Positions 19,510 to 27,206 of a DNA stretch of 37,184 bases are shown here, in pieces (position 1 is the first letter of the stretch; the number at the start of each line of letters is the position of its first letter). Location: assembly GCA_025061835.1 (NCBI GenBank), contig JANXAC010000002.1, forward strand, positions 1 through 37,184. The letters are read 5' to 3'. The position numbers were made by a program, and so were the translations under genes. Origin of the DNA: Spirochaetota bacterium. Lineage in GTDB: Bacteria; Spirochaetota; Brevinematia; DTOW01. The notes below the pieces were generated by a model. That model did no database searches. It was not told where the DNA came from and was given only the letters and a program-made list of their open reading frames with translations.

Positions 19510-19574
19510 AATTTTAGACCTTATTGACCATACTAATAGTTTTTTTGTATCGTATGTGACTTTTATTTTATAAT
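19510..19574 (+). promoter_or_regulatory. yebC-rpmH promoter with upstream AATTTTAGAC box
   Basis: The 17-base box AATTTTAGACCTTATTG (19510-19526) is followed after 18 bases by a -35 TTGTAT (19545-19550) and, after an 18-base spacer, by the -10 TATAAT (19569-19574). The start of transcription would be near 19581, leaving a leader of about 14 bases that contains the GGAGG of yebC. The same box lies at nearly the same distance upstream of three other promoters (33087, 36669 minus strand, 36890). Confidence 0.6.
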
Positions 19575-19594
19575 TATGTTAGATGGAGGTAAGT

Positions 19595-20353
19595 ATGTCT
19601 GGACACTCTAAATGGGCTAATATAAAGCATAGAAAGAGTGCTCAAGATGCTAAAAGAGGACAACTCTTTTCAAAACTTGCTAAAGAGATAACAGTAGCGG
19701 CAAAGATAGGAGGAGGGAATCCTGACAATAATGTAAGACTAAGAGTAGCAATTGAGAGAGCCAGAGAAGCAAACATGCCTACTGATAATATTGAGAGGGC
19801 TATAAAGAGAGGGACAGGAGAATTGGAAGGTGTAACTTATGAAGAAGTTTTATATGAAGGTTATGGTCCTGGAGGTGTTGCTATACTTGTAAGTGTTCTG
19901 ACTGACAATAAGAACAGAACCGCAGCGGAAATGAGGAAGATTTTCTCAAAGTTTGGTGGTAGTTTAGGGTCTAGTGGCAGTGTTTCCTGGATATTTGAAA
20001 AGAAAGGTTATATATCGGTTGATGCTTCAAAGTATTCAGAAGATCAGATACTGGAAATATCTCTAGAAAGCGGCGCTGAAGATGTTAAAAAAGAAGGTGA
20101 TGTTATAAGTATATATACACCAGTTGAAGAGTTTTCTAATGTATTAAAAGCACTAAAAGATAGAGGAATAGAGATAAAAGTTTCAGAGATATCAATGATC
20201 CCCAAAACCACTGCCAGCGTTGATGATGAGACTGCGATAAAAGTTTTGAAATTACTTGAAGAGATTGAAAACAATGATGATGTCCAGAGTGTATCATCAA
20301 ATCTAGACGCAAGTGATAGTGCGTTTGAAAAGTTCTCCAAAGAGGCAGCATAG
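19595..20353 (+). CDS. yebC: YebC/PmpR-family translation or transcription regulatory protein
   Basis: I place the start at 19595, where the family's invariant M-S-G-H-S-K-W-A-N-I-K-H-R-K begins; GGAGG lies 5 bases upstream. An in-frame ATG at 19583 is part of the leader. The 252-residue length is usual. Other family segments are A-K-R-G-Q-L-F-S-K-L-A-K-E-I, G-G-N-P-D-N-N-V-R-L-R, Y-E-G-Y-G-P-G-G-V-A and N-R-T-A-A-E-M-R. Family members have been described as DNA-binding regulators and as ribosome-associated factors relieving stalling. rpmH follows 13 bases after its stop. Confidence 0.95.
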   Translation: MSGHSKWANIKHRKSAQDAKRGQLFSKLAKEITVAAKIGGGNPDNNVRLRVAIERAREANMPTDNIERAIKRGTGELEGVTYEEVLYEGYGPGGVAILVSVLTDNKNRTAAEMRKIFSKFGGSLGSSGSVSWIFEKKGYISVDASKYSEDQILEISLESGAEDVKKEGDVISIYTPVEEFSNVLKALKDRGIEIKVSEISMIPKTTASVDDETAIKVLKLLEEIENNDDVQSVSSNLDASDSAFEKFSKEAA

Positions 20354-20366
20354 TTAGGAGGATAAA

Positions 20367-20525
20367 ATGCCAAAGCGAACCTATAAACCTAGTAACGTGA
20401 AAAGATACAGAAAGCATGGATTTCTAGCCAGAATTTCTACAAAGGGAGGACAAAAGGTTCTGAAAAGAAGGAGACAAAAGGGTAGATGGAAACTAACTGT
20501 ATCTGATGAAAAATATAGAAAGTAG
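20367..20525 (+). CDS. rpmH: 50S ribosomal protein L34
   Basis: This 52-residue gene reads [20 protein letters not shown], then [19 protein letters not shown] and L-T-V-S-D-E. This is the full L34 pattern, including the basic core and the L-T-V-S-D-E tail seen in several spirochaetes. AGGAGG (20356-20361) lies 5 bases before the ATG. It follows yebC by 13 bases and is convergent with cdsA, whose stop is only 11 bases away. In most bacteria rpmH is next to rnpA and dnaA; here neither adjoins it. Confidence 0.97.
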   Translation: MPKRTYKPSNVKRYRKHGFLARISTKGGQKVLKRRRQKGRWKLTVSDEKYRK

Positions 20526-20536
20526 CTATAATTGAC

Positions 20537-21454
20537 CTAAATTACATTTACAAAAGCGAAATAGTATATCATAACGCCAAAGCTTGCAAACATTACTCCA
20601 TCAAAAACATCAAACACTCCTCCTAGTGGCTGTAGTATATTGCTTGAGTCTTTGTAATCAAAGAAGCGTTTGATAAGCGATTCAATTATATCTCCAAATA
20701 TACAAAAAACTACTACCAAAACAGAGATAACTACCACTTCCCAGTATGACTTTATGAAGATATGGCTCTGGTACCCTATGAGTTCTGTTATCAATTTAAA
20801 TATCAAGCCACCAGCTATACCAAATACAAACATTCCTATCGTTCCCTCTAGTGTCTTGTTCGGGCTTGCTAGGAACGAAAGCTTCACTCTGCCAATCAAT
20901 CTACCTATTATTAGACCCCCTGCTTCAGAAAACCATCCTACACCCATACTAAAAGCAAGAAAGAATGTATTGTTTTCTATGTCAATTAGCTTCAGGGATA
21001 ACATAGAACCTAAAGATATAACTATGTAGAGAGATAACGTTGAAAATATTGAATCTACAATCAAGTAGTTATGTTTTGAAGTGTTGATTGAGGATATAAC
21101 AAGGTTTATAAAAACTATAACAACGAATGTAGATAGAAATACTATGAAGACCGATCCAAGATCAATTGTAAAATTTCCAGAACTTGTGCTAATCAGGCTT
21201 GTTGAAGACAAGACTATAATAGAAACTATTGAAAACACTACAAAAAGCATCTTCTTGAACTTAGGTATATAGAAATATTTGCTTTCAAACATTCTAAAAA
21301 CTTCAAAAAGTATTATACTGGTAAGCAGTATGAAGAAAATATACACAAAACCTATGTAGAATGGAGCATTAATATTAGGCAGAGCTACAAGCAGTATAAC
21401 TGGAGATATAGCAATGGATACTAAAACCCTACTTTTCAATTCCTTTTCTAACAT
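20537..21454 (-). CDS. cdsA: Phosphatidate cytidylyltransferase
   Basis: The 305-residue protein has about eight hydrophobic helices and the CdsA signature S-P-N-K-T-L-E-G (197-204), plus a C-terminal K-D-S-S-N-I-L-Q-P-L-G-G-V-F-D-V-F-D near residue 270-290. It should make CDP-diacylglycerol for phospholipid synthesis in the inner membrane. Two usually strict positions differ: the 'D-T-x-A-Y' segment before the signature reads S-E-A-G-G, and 'G-H-G-G-x-x-D-R-x-D' reads P-L-G-G-V-F-D-V-F-D. The metal-binding aspartates of the last motif are kept. A GAGGGG ribosome-binding site precedes the ATG. Confidence 0.82.
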   Translation of the reverse strand: MLEKELKSRVLVSIAISPVILLVALPNINAPFYIGFVYIFFILLTSIILFEVFRMFESKYFYIPKFKKMLFVVFSIVSIIVLSSTSLISTSSGNFTIDLGSVFIVFLSTFVVIVFINLVISSINTSKHNYLIVDSIFSTLSLYIVISLGSMLSLKLIDIENNTFFLAFSMGVGWFSEAGGLIIGRLIGRVKLSFLASPNKTLEGTIGMFVFGIAGGLIFKLITELIGYQSHIFIKSYWEVVVISVLVVVFCIFGDIIESLIKRFFDYKDSSNILQPLGGVFDVFDGVMFASFGVMIYYFAFVNVI

Positions 21455-21664
21455 ACAAAATTCCCCTCAATGAAAACTTATTTTATACAACAATAACTCA
21501 TACTTTCTATTTAAGTAGTAAATTATGTCTTGAAAGATACTGTTAGGATTGTAATAATGCTTTGGTTGTTATTCTGTGGGATTAGAACATAACTATAATA
21601 TTTGATATGGATATAAGATAATCCTATATCTCTAAAAGTGAGATGATTCTAGGTATTTAACGTT

Positions 21665-22603
21665 TTAAGCAACACCACAGAGCTTTTTATACTTTTCGTA
21701 ATTCTGAATAACCTCCTGTCTGAAGTGTTCAACTAATTCAGGTTTTTTGAGCATTCCTTCAAATCTTTTCTGTTTTGATACAAATTCTTCTATTGGCTTG
21801 AGTTGTTTCGGGTTTGAAGGACTCCATTTATATACACCGTTCTCATACTCTATAAGAGGCCAATAACCTGTCTCAACTGCGGACTTTGATAGTGATACTG
21901 CATCGCCTGTTGGCATAGCCCAGCCAGGAATACAAGGTGTTATGGAAAGTATGAAAGTAGGTCCTTCTATGGTAAGAGCTTTCTGAACTTTCGTTATGAG
22001 GTCGTTCCAGTAGTATATGCTCACCGTTGCGGCATACGGGATACCATGAGCTACAGCGATAGCAAAAAGATCCTTTCTCGGTTGAGTCTTGCCTGGAACA
22101 GACTTTCCGAATGGTGCTGTTGTTGTATTAGCGTAGAGAGGTGTTGCACTACTTCTTTGGTATCCAGTGTTCATATATGCTTCGTTATCGTATGATATAA
22201 AAAGTATATTGTGTCCTCTTTCCATTGCTCCTGACATACTCTGAAGACCTATATCGTAGCTTCCACCATCTCCAGCAATAGCAACGAATTTTACCTTCTT
22301 GTCGTGATTTATCTTACCCTTTGCCTTTAGTGCGTAATATGCTCTTTCAACTCCGGATATAGTTGCAGAAGCATTCTCAAAAGCGGAATGTATCCAAGGA
22401 TATTTCCAAGAGCTTTCTGGATAAACGCTTGTTGTAACCTCCAAACAGCCTGTTGCGTTTGAAAACACAAGATCAATACCTAAATCCTGTGCCGCTGCAG
22501 ATAATTCCCTAACAAAGATTGCAACACCGCAACCTGCACACATTCTATGACCTTTCGTGAATTTAAGCTCTACTCCAGCAATCTGCTTAAGATTTACAGG
22601 CAT
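21665..22603 (-). CDS. porB: Pyruvate:ferredoxin oxidoreductase, beta (TPP-binding) subunit
   Basis: The 312-residue subunit carries the thiamine diphosphate motif G-D-G-G-S-Y-D-I-G (111-119) ending in Y-D-N (138-140). It also has the cysteines expected to hold the proximal [4Fe-4S] cluster: Cys22 and Cys25 (M-C-A-G-C-G), Cys53 (A-T-G-C) and Cys224 (T-P-C-I-P-G-W). With PorA it decarboxylates pyruvate to acetyl-CoA and sends electrons through PorD to ferredoxin. It is the last gene of porGDAB, 10 bases after porA, with AGGAGG before the ATG. The gap 21455-21664 between it and cdsA holds no gene; a weak imperfect hairpin follows its stop. Confidence 0.96.
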   Translation of the reverse strand: MPVNLKQIAGVELKFTKGHRMCAGCGVAIFVRELSAAAQDLGIDLVFSNATGCLEVTTSVYPESSWKYPWIHSAFENASATISGVERAYYALKAKGKINHDKKVKFVAIAGDGGSYDIGLQSMSGAMERGHNILFISYDNEAYMNTGYQRSSATPLYANTTTAPFGKSVPGKTQPRKDLFAIAVAHGIPYAATVSIYYWNDLITKVQKALTIEGPTFILSITPCIPGWAMPTGDAVSLSKSAVETGYWPLIEYENGVYKWSPSNPKQLKPIEEFVSKQKRFEGMLKKPELVEHFRQEVIQNYEKYKKLCGVA

Positions 22604-22613
22604 ACCATACCTC

Positions 22614-23819
22614 CTACTTTTTTACAAAAGATGGGTTCAATCCAACATACACAACCTGTCCAGATATACCTTCAGACATTGAATACAGAGCGTGTTCATA
22701 GACTTCTTCTATATCAGTGTCTGTAATATCTCTCCCCCCAAGACCGTAAACATAGTTGTTTACCAAAAGACACCTGTCTTTGCTATAAAGTCCTGATGTT
22801 ATATCTTGGTAGAGAGGCGAACCAGTTGTCCCGAAAGACAACGATCTATCCATAACTACAAGGTATTTGGCATTAGGTATTATGTTAAGAAGTTTATCAA
22901 TCCTGAACGGTCTGAAGACTCTTACATTGATACTACCAACTTTACCACCTTTTGATCTCATTCTGTCCACAACATACCTAACAGTTCCTGATGTTGAGCC
23001 CATTGATATGAAAACAATATCAGCATCTTCAACTCTGTAACCCTCAAAGAAATCAAATTTTACGCCTGTCTCTTGATAGAACTTATCAAATATCTCTTCA
23101 ATCACAGGAACAGAGTCTTCAATCGCTTTTTGGACGCTAACCCTAAACTCAAAGTAATGTGATGGCATAGCCCATTCACCAACCGATATTGGATTTTCAA
23201 AGTCTAGTAATGTATATGGATACTTATAATCGCCAACAAATTTTTTCACAAACTCATCTTCAAGGACATCAACTGCTTCAACGCAATGACTCGTTATAAA
23301 CCCATCCTGATTTACTGCTACCGGTAGAAATACTCTTGGATCCTCTGCTATTCTAAAGGCAAGAATGTTGTTGTAATAAACTTCTTGGGGATTTTCAGAG
23401 AAGAGCATTATCCATCCAAGGTCTCTTATTGACATTGCATCGGAATGGTCACAGTGTATGTTGAGAGGTCCTGATAAGGCTCTATTAACTATATTCATAA
23501 CGATAGGTAATCTCAGTGTAGAGGCAATACCAACCATCTCCCACATATATGCAAGTCCCTGCGCTGATGTAGCAGTTGTTGCCCTGGCACCAGAGGCAGC
23601 AGCACCTATCACTGCACTCATAGCACTATGTTCAGACTCAACCTGTATCATTTCGGTATTCACAATCCCATCAGCAACAAATTGAGCATATTCCTGAACT
23701 ATTGGAGTTTGTGGTGTTATAGGATACGCAGCAACTACATCAACATCTACCTGTTTCATCGCTTCGGCAGCAGCCTGCGCACCAGTTAAAGATTTTCTAA
23801 TAGTTTTCACAGCAACCAT
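22614..23819 (-). CDS. porA: Pyruvate:ferredoxin oxidoreductase, alpha subunit
   Basis: The 401-residue subunit shows the family's domain I pyrimidine-binding pattern: A-A-Y-P-I-T-P-Q-T-P-I (about 35-45), Q-V-E-S-E-H-S-A-M with the TPP-contacting Glu, G-A-A-A-S-G-A-R-A-T-T-A-T-S-A-Q-G-L, and N-R-A-L-S-G-P-L-N-I-H-C-D-H-S-D. A second domain (about 255-380) contains S-M-G-S-T-S-G-T-V. The enzyme is oxygen-sensitive and typical of fermentative anaerobes and archaea. It lies 27 bases after porD and 10 before porB. Confidence 0.96.
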   Translation of the reverse strand: MVAVKTIRKSLTGAQAAAEAMKQVDVDVVAAYPITPQTPIVQEYAQFVADGIVNTEMIQVESEHSAMSAVIGAAASGARATTATSAQGLAYMWEMVGIASTLRLPIVMNIVNRALSGPLNIHCDHSDAMSIRDLGWIMLFSENPQEVYYNNILAFRIAEDPRVFLPVAVNQDGFITSHCVEAVDVLEDEFVKKFVGDYKYPYTLLDFENPISVGEWAMPSHYFEFRVSVQKAIEDSVPVIEEIFDKFYQETGVKFDFFEGYRVEDADIVFISMGSTSGTVRYVVDRMRSKGGKVGSINVRVFRPFRIDKLLNIIPNAKYLVVMDRSLSFGTTGSPLYQDITSGLYSKDRCLLVNNYVYGLGGRDITDTDIEEVYEHALYSMSEGISGQVVYVGLNPSFVKK

Positions 23820-23846
23820 AATTATACCTCTTTCAGTTTATCTTTT

Positions 23847-24134
23847 CTATCTTTCAGAAACCATCTCAATGGCACTTCTTGGACATACATTAGCACAAAC
23901 CCTGCATCCCTTACAATACTCGTAGTCAAAACCTATCATTTTACCATCTTTAACCACTATACTATCGTCTGGACAGTATATCCAGCATATCATACAATCC
24001 ACACACTTATCTCTGCTCAAGACAGGCTTAAATGTTCTCCAACCACCCGTCTTGTTATTCAAAGCAGTTGAGCCCTCTGCATATCCACCTATGTTAAGGT
24101 TTATTGTTTTTATATCTTTGCTTACAGCCAGCAT
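23847..24134 (-). CDS. porD: Pyruvate:ferredoxin oxidoreductase, delta (2[4Fe-4S] ferredoxin-like) subunit
   Basis: The 95-residue subunit has an N-terminal extension of about 40 residues (with G-G-W-R-T-F-K-P-V, usual for PorD) and two perfect cluster motifs: C-V-D-C-M-I-C-W-I-Y-C-P and C-K-G-C-R-V-C-A-N-V-C-P. It relays electrons from the PorAB active site to external ferredoxin. GGAGGG precedes its ATG. porG ends 1 base upstream, so translation is probably coupled. Confidence 0.96.
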   Translation of the reverse strand: MLAVSKDIKTINLNIGGYAEGSTALNNKTGGWRTFKPVLSRDKCVDCMICWIYCPDDSIVVKDGKMIGFDYEYCKGCRVCANVCPRSAIEMVSER

Positions 24135-24135
24135 A

Positions 24136-24723
24136 TTACCCTCCTATAATTTCGTTCATACCTTTTTCAAAGGCAGTTATGTTTTTACTTACACCATCCT
24201 CCCCGAGCTTCTTGATGAATTTACTCCTTATAACGGATTTCACTTTATCGGGGTCTATGACACCAGTAAGTTTGACAACAGCACCAAGAAGAGGTATGTT
24301 AGCAAAATCTCTACCAAAGAGACTAAGTGCGATTCCAGTGGCATCAAGTGTATAAATTTTAACCTCGCTTGGAATATTATATCGTTTCCTAATGGTATCA
24401 GGTTTCTCGTTAGTATTTACTACTACAACACCGTCTTTCTTGATACCATCCAGAACATTATCAGCATTGAACAAAGTCTCATCCATCACGACAACCACAT
24501 CAGGTTTAGTTATCTGATAGTGAATATCTATCTTGGATTTTGAAACTCTAGTATAAGCCTTCATAGGAGCACCAGTTCTTTCTGCACCAAACTCCGGAAA
24601 AGATTGAGCATACATACCAATGTCAATAGCAGCTTCTGCAATAAGTTGTGCCGCTGTCTTAGCCCCCTGACCAGCTCTTCCATGTATCCTTATGTCATAG
24701 AACTCCTTTACCGATACATCCAT
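24136..24723 (-). CDS. porG: Pyruvate:ferredoxin oxidoreductase, gamma subunit
   Basis: The 195-residue subunit shows the gamma-subunit signature I-R-I-H-G-R-A-G-Q-G-A-K-T-A-A-Q-L-I-A-E-A (about 10-30), then S-F-P-E-F-G-A-E-R-T-G-A-P-M-K-A-Y-T-R and V-V-V-M-D-E-T-L-F. It is the first gene of porG-D-A-B, the order common in Thermotogae and archaea with four-subunit enzymes. GGAGG lies 7 bases before the ATG. Confidence 0.95.
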   Translation of the reverse strand: MDVSVKEFYDIRIHGRAGQGAKTAAQLIAEAAIDIGMYAQSFPEFGAERTGAPMKAYTRVSKSKIDIHYQITKPDVVVVMDETLFNADNVLDGIKKDGVVVVNTNEKPDTIRKRYNIPSEVKIYTLDATGIALSLFGRDFANIPLLGAVVKLTGVIDPDKVKSVIRSKFIKKLGEDGVSKNITAFEKGMNEIIGG

Positions 24724-24770
24724 TAACTACCTCCTAGTTCTAAAAACATTTTAACAGAAACATACTTTGA

Positions 24771-24799
24771 TTAATAACTTTTTTGAAATATCATATCAA
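24771..24799 (-). promoter_or_regulatory. Candidate promoter of porGDAB
   Basis: On the minus strand TTGATA (24799-24794), a 17-base spacer and TATTAA (24776-24771) lie 47 bases before the porG start. The remaining divergent gap to nusB (24800-24967) contains no gene. Confidence 0.4.
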
Positions 24800-24967
24800 A
24801 CTAGTATAGTTTTATTCCTTAAAATTTGGACAAACTAATGTTGCTAGACATTGTAGTGTAAGCACCCTCAAAAGGATATACTGAGACATACTTTCTTAAT
24901 ATCAAGATAATGCACCGATATTAGAATTACACATTAGAAAATAGACTTTCATAGTCTCACAAATAGT

Positions 24968-24994
24968 AATTATCAGACATATTCTCTGATAATT
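24968..24994. promoter_or_regulatory. Perfect 10-bp inverted repeat just upstream of nusB
   Basis: AATTATCAGA (24968-24977) and TCTGATAATT (24985-24994) are exact reverse complements separated by 7 bases, and the second arm ends 6 bases before the nusB ATG. It occupies the place of a ribosome-binding site, and none is visible. It may be an operator or, if transcribed, a hairpin covering the initiation region. Confidence 0.5.
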
Positions 24995-25000
24995 TATGAT

Positions 25001-25432
25001 ATGAAATTTGACAAGACGATATCAAGAGAGATTGCTTTACACGGGATATATCAGCACATTATGGGGTTAGAACCCGAGAATATAGTTAAGTTTGAGTGGG
25101 TTGAAGGAGTTTTTGAAGGAGAGATTGAATATAGAAACAAAGATTTCATATTAACATACGCAAGAAAGATACTGAACACCTATTTCTCAAGGCATGAGCA
25201 GATAATTAATATCTTAAACAAATTTTATGTAAAAAATCCAGAACTACTATCTTCAATAGATAAAGCACTACTTATGCTAGGTATAACAATGTATATTATG
25301 GGGGATAATACTCCTAAAGTAGTTATAGATGAGATAATAAACATATCAAAATCCTATGGTTCAACGAACAATACCTACAAAATGATAAATAAATTTATGG
25401 ATCTAGTGGTAAAAAACCAAAGTATTTTGTAA
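25001..25432 (+). CDS. nusB: NusB-family transcription antitermination protein
   Basis: The 143-residue all-helical protein matches NusB: R-E-I-A-L-H-G-I-Y-Q-H near the N-terminus ('Re.a.q.LYq'), a central I-D-K-A-L-L-M-L-G-I-T-M-Y ('d.aiLrlaiyE') and P-K-V-V-I-D-E-I-I-N-I-S-K-S-Y-G-S ('P.kvvInEaVelaK.yg'). The C-terminal 'kFvNgvLd' segment is degenerate (K-M-I-N-K-F-M-D-L). NusB binds boxA RNA with NusE to promote rRNA antitermination. The ATG has no ribosome-binding site and is preceded by a perfect inverted repeat. Confidence 0.75.
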   Translation: MKFDKTISREIALHGIYQHIMGLEPENIVKFEWVEGVFEGEIEYRNKDFILTYARKILNTYFSRHEQIINILNKFYVKNPELLSSIDKALLMLGITMYIMGDNTPKVVIDEIINISKSYGSTNNTYKMINKFMDLVVKNQSIL

Positions 25433-25579
25433 TATTAATTATTGATATAAGTTTAGAAAAGACTTCAATAGATTTATACAAACATACTTTTACATTGAAG
25501 ACAGAATCACAAGTTTATTCCAATGATACAATGCGTTGTAATCTTTGATGATATTCATAATTTAGTTTCAAAATTAGTG

Positions 25580-25609
25580 TTGCTAAAAAAGGCTAGGATT
25601 TTTTATAAA
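25580..25609 (+). promoter_or_regulatory. Candidate promoter of dnaA
   Basis: TTGCTA (25580-25585), an 18-base spacer and TATAAA (25604-25609) precede dnaA. AAGGTGA (25628-25634) is the likely ribosome-binding site. I found no good DnaA box in the gap 25433-25637. Confidence 0.4.
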
Positions 25610-25637
25610 TATATTTACCTTAACATAAGGTGAAGCT

Positions 25638-27146
25638 ATGGAAGGACTTTTGAGGGTATGGGAGGAGTTTGTAAATATCGTTACTATCGGTAATGAATTT
25701 GATAAAGTTGTTCTCTCAAAAGTCAAGCCATACTATAAGAATGGCAAATTTGTGATATCTGTGAACGATGAATTCACCAAAACTTGGATTGAGAAAAATT
25801 ATCTTGATAGGATAATATCAACTTTTAAGTATTATGATGTTGAGGTAGAGCTAGTATTGAACTCAACTAATGGTAATACAACTCACAATCAAGTTAATAA
25901 TACCAATGTAAATCAATCTACTAAAGCAACAAAGGAAAACCTCAAGCAACCAGTGGAAAAGTCTGAGAAAACTCGCTCAAGAAAGACAGGTTTAATTAGA
26001 GAAGAAGATAATTCAACTTGTGATACAAGCATTCTAAACACATCAAATGAGTTTGATAATAAAGGTATTGAAACAAATCTCAATAGTCTGCCAAACATAA
26101 ACCCAAGATACTCATTTGAATCGTTTGTTATAGGTCCCAGTAATGACTTTGCATATCACTCAGCTTTAGAAGTAAGTAAATACCCGGGCAAGAGCTACAA
26201 TCCACTTTTCATATATGGTGAGGTAGGTTTAGGTAAGACACATCTTTTACATGCTATAGCAAACGAGATAAATAAGACCAAAAGATTAAAGAAAGTCGTG
26301 TATGTAACCAGTGAGCAGTTCACAAACGAATTCTTCAAAGCACTGAGTTCAAAGAGTATCCATTCTTTTAGGATGAGATATAGGGAGGTAGATATTTTAC
26401 TCATAGATGATGTCCAGTTTTTCAAGTCAACTATGAGACAAGCGATTGAAGAATTGTTTCACACTTTCAATAAATTGGCACAAGATAGGAAGCAGATGGT
26501 TTTCACGAGTGATAGACCACCTAAGGAACTTGAAGAAATAGATGATAGGCTAATAAGTAGGTTTGAGGGGGGATTGGTTGTAGAAATTAAAAAACCAGAA
26601 CTTGAAACAAGATTGAATATACTTGAGAGAAAGTTCAAGGAAGAAGGTATAGAGTTGGAGGCAGAGATTCTGAATTTCATAGCAGAGTCTATAGTTAGTA
26701 GTGTAAGAGCTTTAGAGTCCGCAGTAAATAGAGTATGTGCTTTTTTATCATTTAAGAAGGGAAGTCTTGATATTTCAACTCTCAAAACACTTCTGAAAGA
26801 TATTATTGAGGTTGAGAGAGAAGAAAAGGAGTTCGTTGAGATCACCTACACGGTAGATGATATACTTAAGGCTGTTTCTAAATATTACGAAACTAGTATT
26901 GACAATATAATTTCAGGTGATAAGGGAGAAGACATTGTAACGATAAGGCAGATTAGTATGTATCTTGCAAAGAGACTTACGAACCTAACATTCTCGCAAA
27001 TAGGAAGTAGGTTTGGTAAAGTTCATAGCACCGCTATGAGGGCTTACGAAAGAATTGACTCAATGATCAAGAAAAATCTATCTCTCCGTGAGCAGATAAA
27101 AGAGATAATTTCAATCCTAAAGAGCTCTAAACGAGTTGCCGTTTAA
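25638..27146 (+). CDS. dnaA: Chromosomal replication initiator DnaA
   Basis: The 502-residue protein has all four DnaA domains: domain I (about 1-75), a long polar domain II linker rich in N, T and S (about 76-150), an AAA+ domain III with Walker A G-E-V-G-L-G-K-T (194-201) and Walker B L-L-I-D-D (254-258), sensor and Arg-finger region D-D-R-L-I-S-R-F, and helix-turn-helix domain IV (about 400-502). The domain IV signature, usually F-G-G-R-D-H-T-T-V-x-H-A, reads F-G-K-V-H-S-T-A-M-R-A; the R-D pair that touches the DnaA box is missing. It lies between nusB and nrdJ; dnaN, recF and rpmH are not adjacent, and no origin features are visible. Confidence 0.95.
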   Translation: MEGLLRVWEEFVNIVTIGNEFDKVVLSKVKPYYKNGKFVISVNDEFTKTWIEKNYLDRIISTFKYYDVEVELVLNSTNGNTTHNQVNNTNVNQSTKATKENLKQPVEKSEKTRSRKTGLIREEDNSTCDTSILNTSNEFDNKGIETNLNSLPNINPRYSFESFVIGPSNDFAYHSALEVSKYPGKSYNPLFIYGEVGLGKTHLLHAIANEINKTKRLKKVVYVTSEQFTNEFFKALSSKSIHSFRMRYREVDILLIDDVQFFKSTMRQAIEELFHTFNKLAQDRKQMVFTSDRPPKELEEIDDRLISRFEGGLVVEIKKPELETRLNILERKFKEEGIELEAEILNFIAESIVSSVRALESAVNRVCAFLSFKKGSLDISTLKTLLKDIIEVEREEKEFVEITYTVDDILKAVSKYYETSIDNIISGDKGEDIVTIRQISMYLAKRLTNLTFSQIGSRFGKVHSTAMRAYERIDSMIKKNLSLREQIKEIISILKSSKRVAV

Positions 27147-27206
27147 AGAGAATCAATTTTTGGATTTACATACAAATTATTTAAACTTTTATTATGGGGA
27201 GGGAAT

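Noticed and set aside
20526-20536. rnpA or a terminator after rpmH
   Set aside because: Only 11 bases separate rpmH from the convergent cdsA stop; no hairpin or gene can fit.
24936-24954. GAAAATAGACTTTCATAG upstream of nusB resembles the box
   Set aside because: It needs a gap to align, and no -35/-10 pair sits at the expected distance; a -10 there would place the start of transcription inside nusB.
25433-25637. Possible replication origin next to dnaA
   Set aside because: No TTATNCACA site was found (the nearest, TTATACAAA, has a mismatch), there is no cluster of repeats, and genes here show no strand switch.
27147-27206. B12 riboswitch upstream of the class II ribonucleotide reductase
   Set aside because: The gap is only 60 bases and has no B12-box-like sequence.
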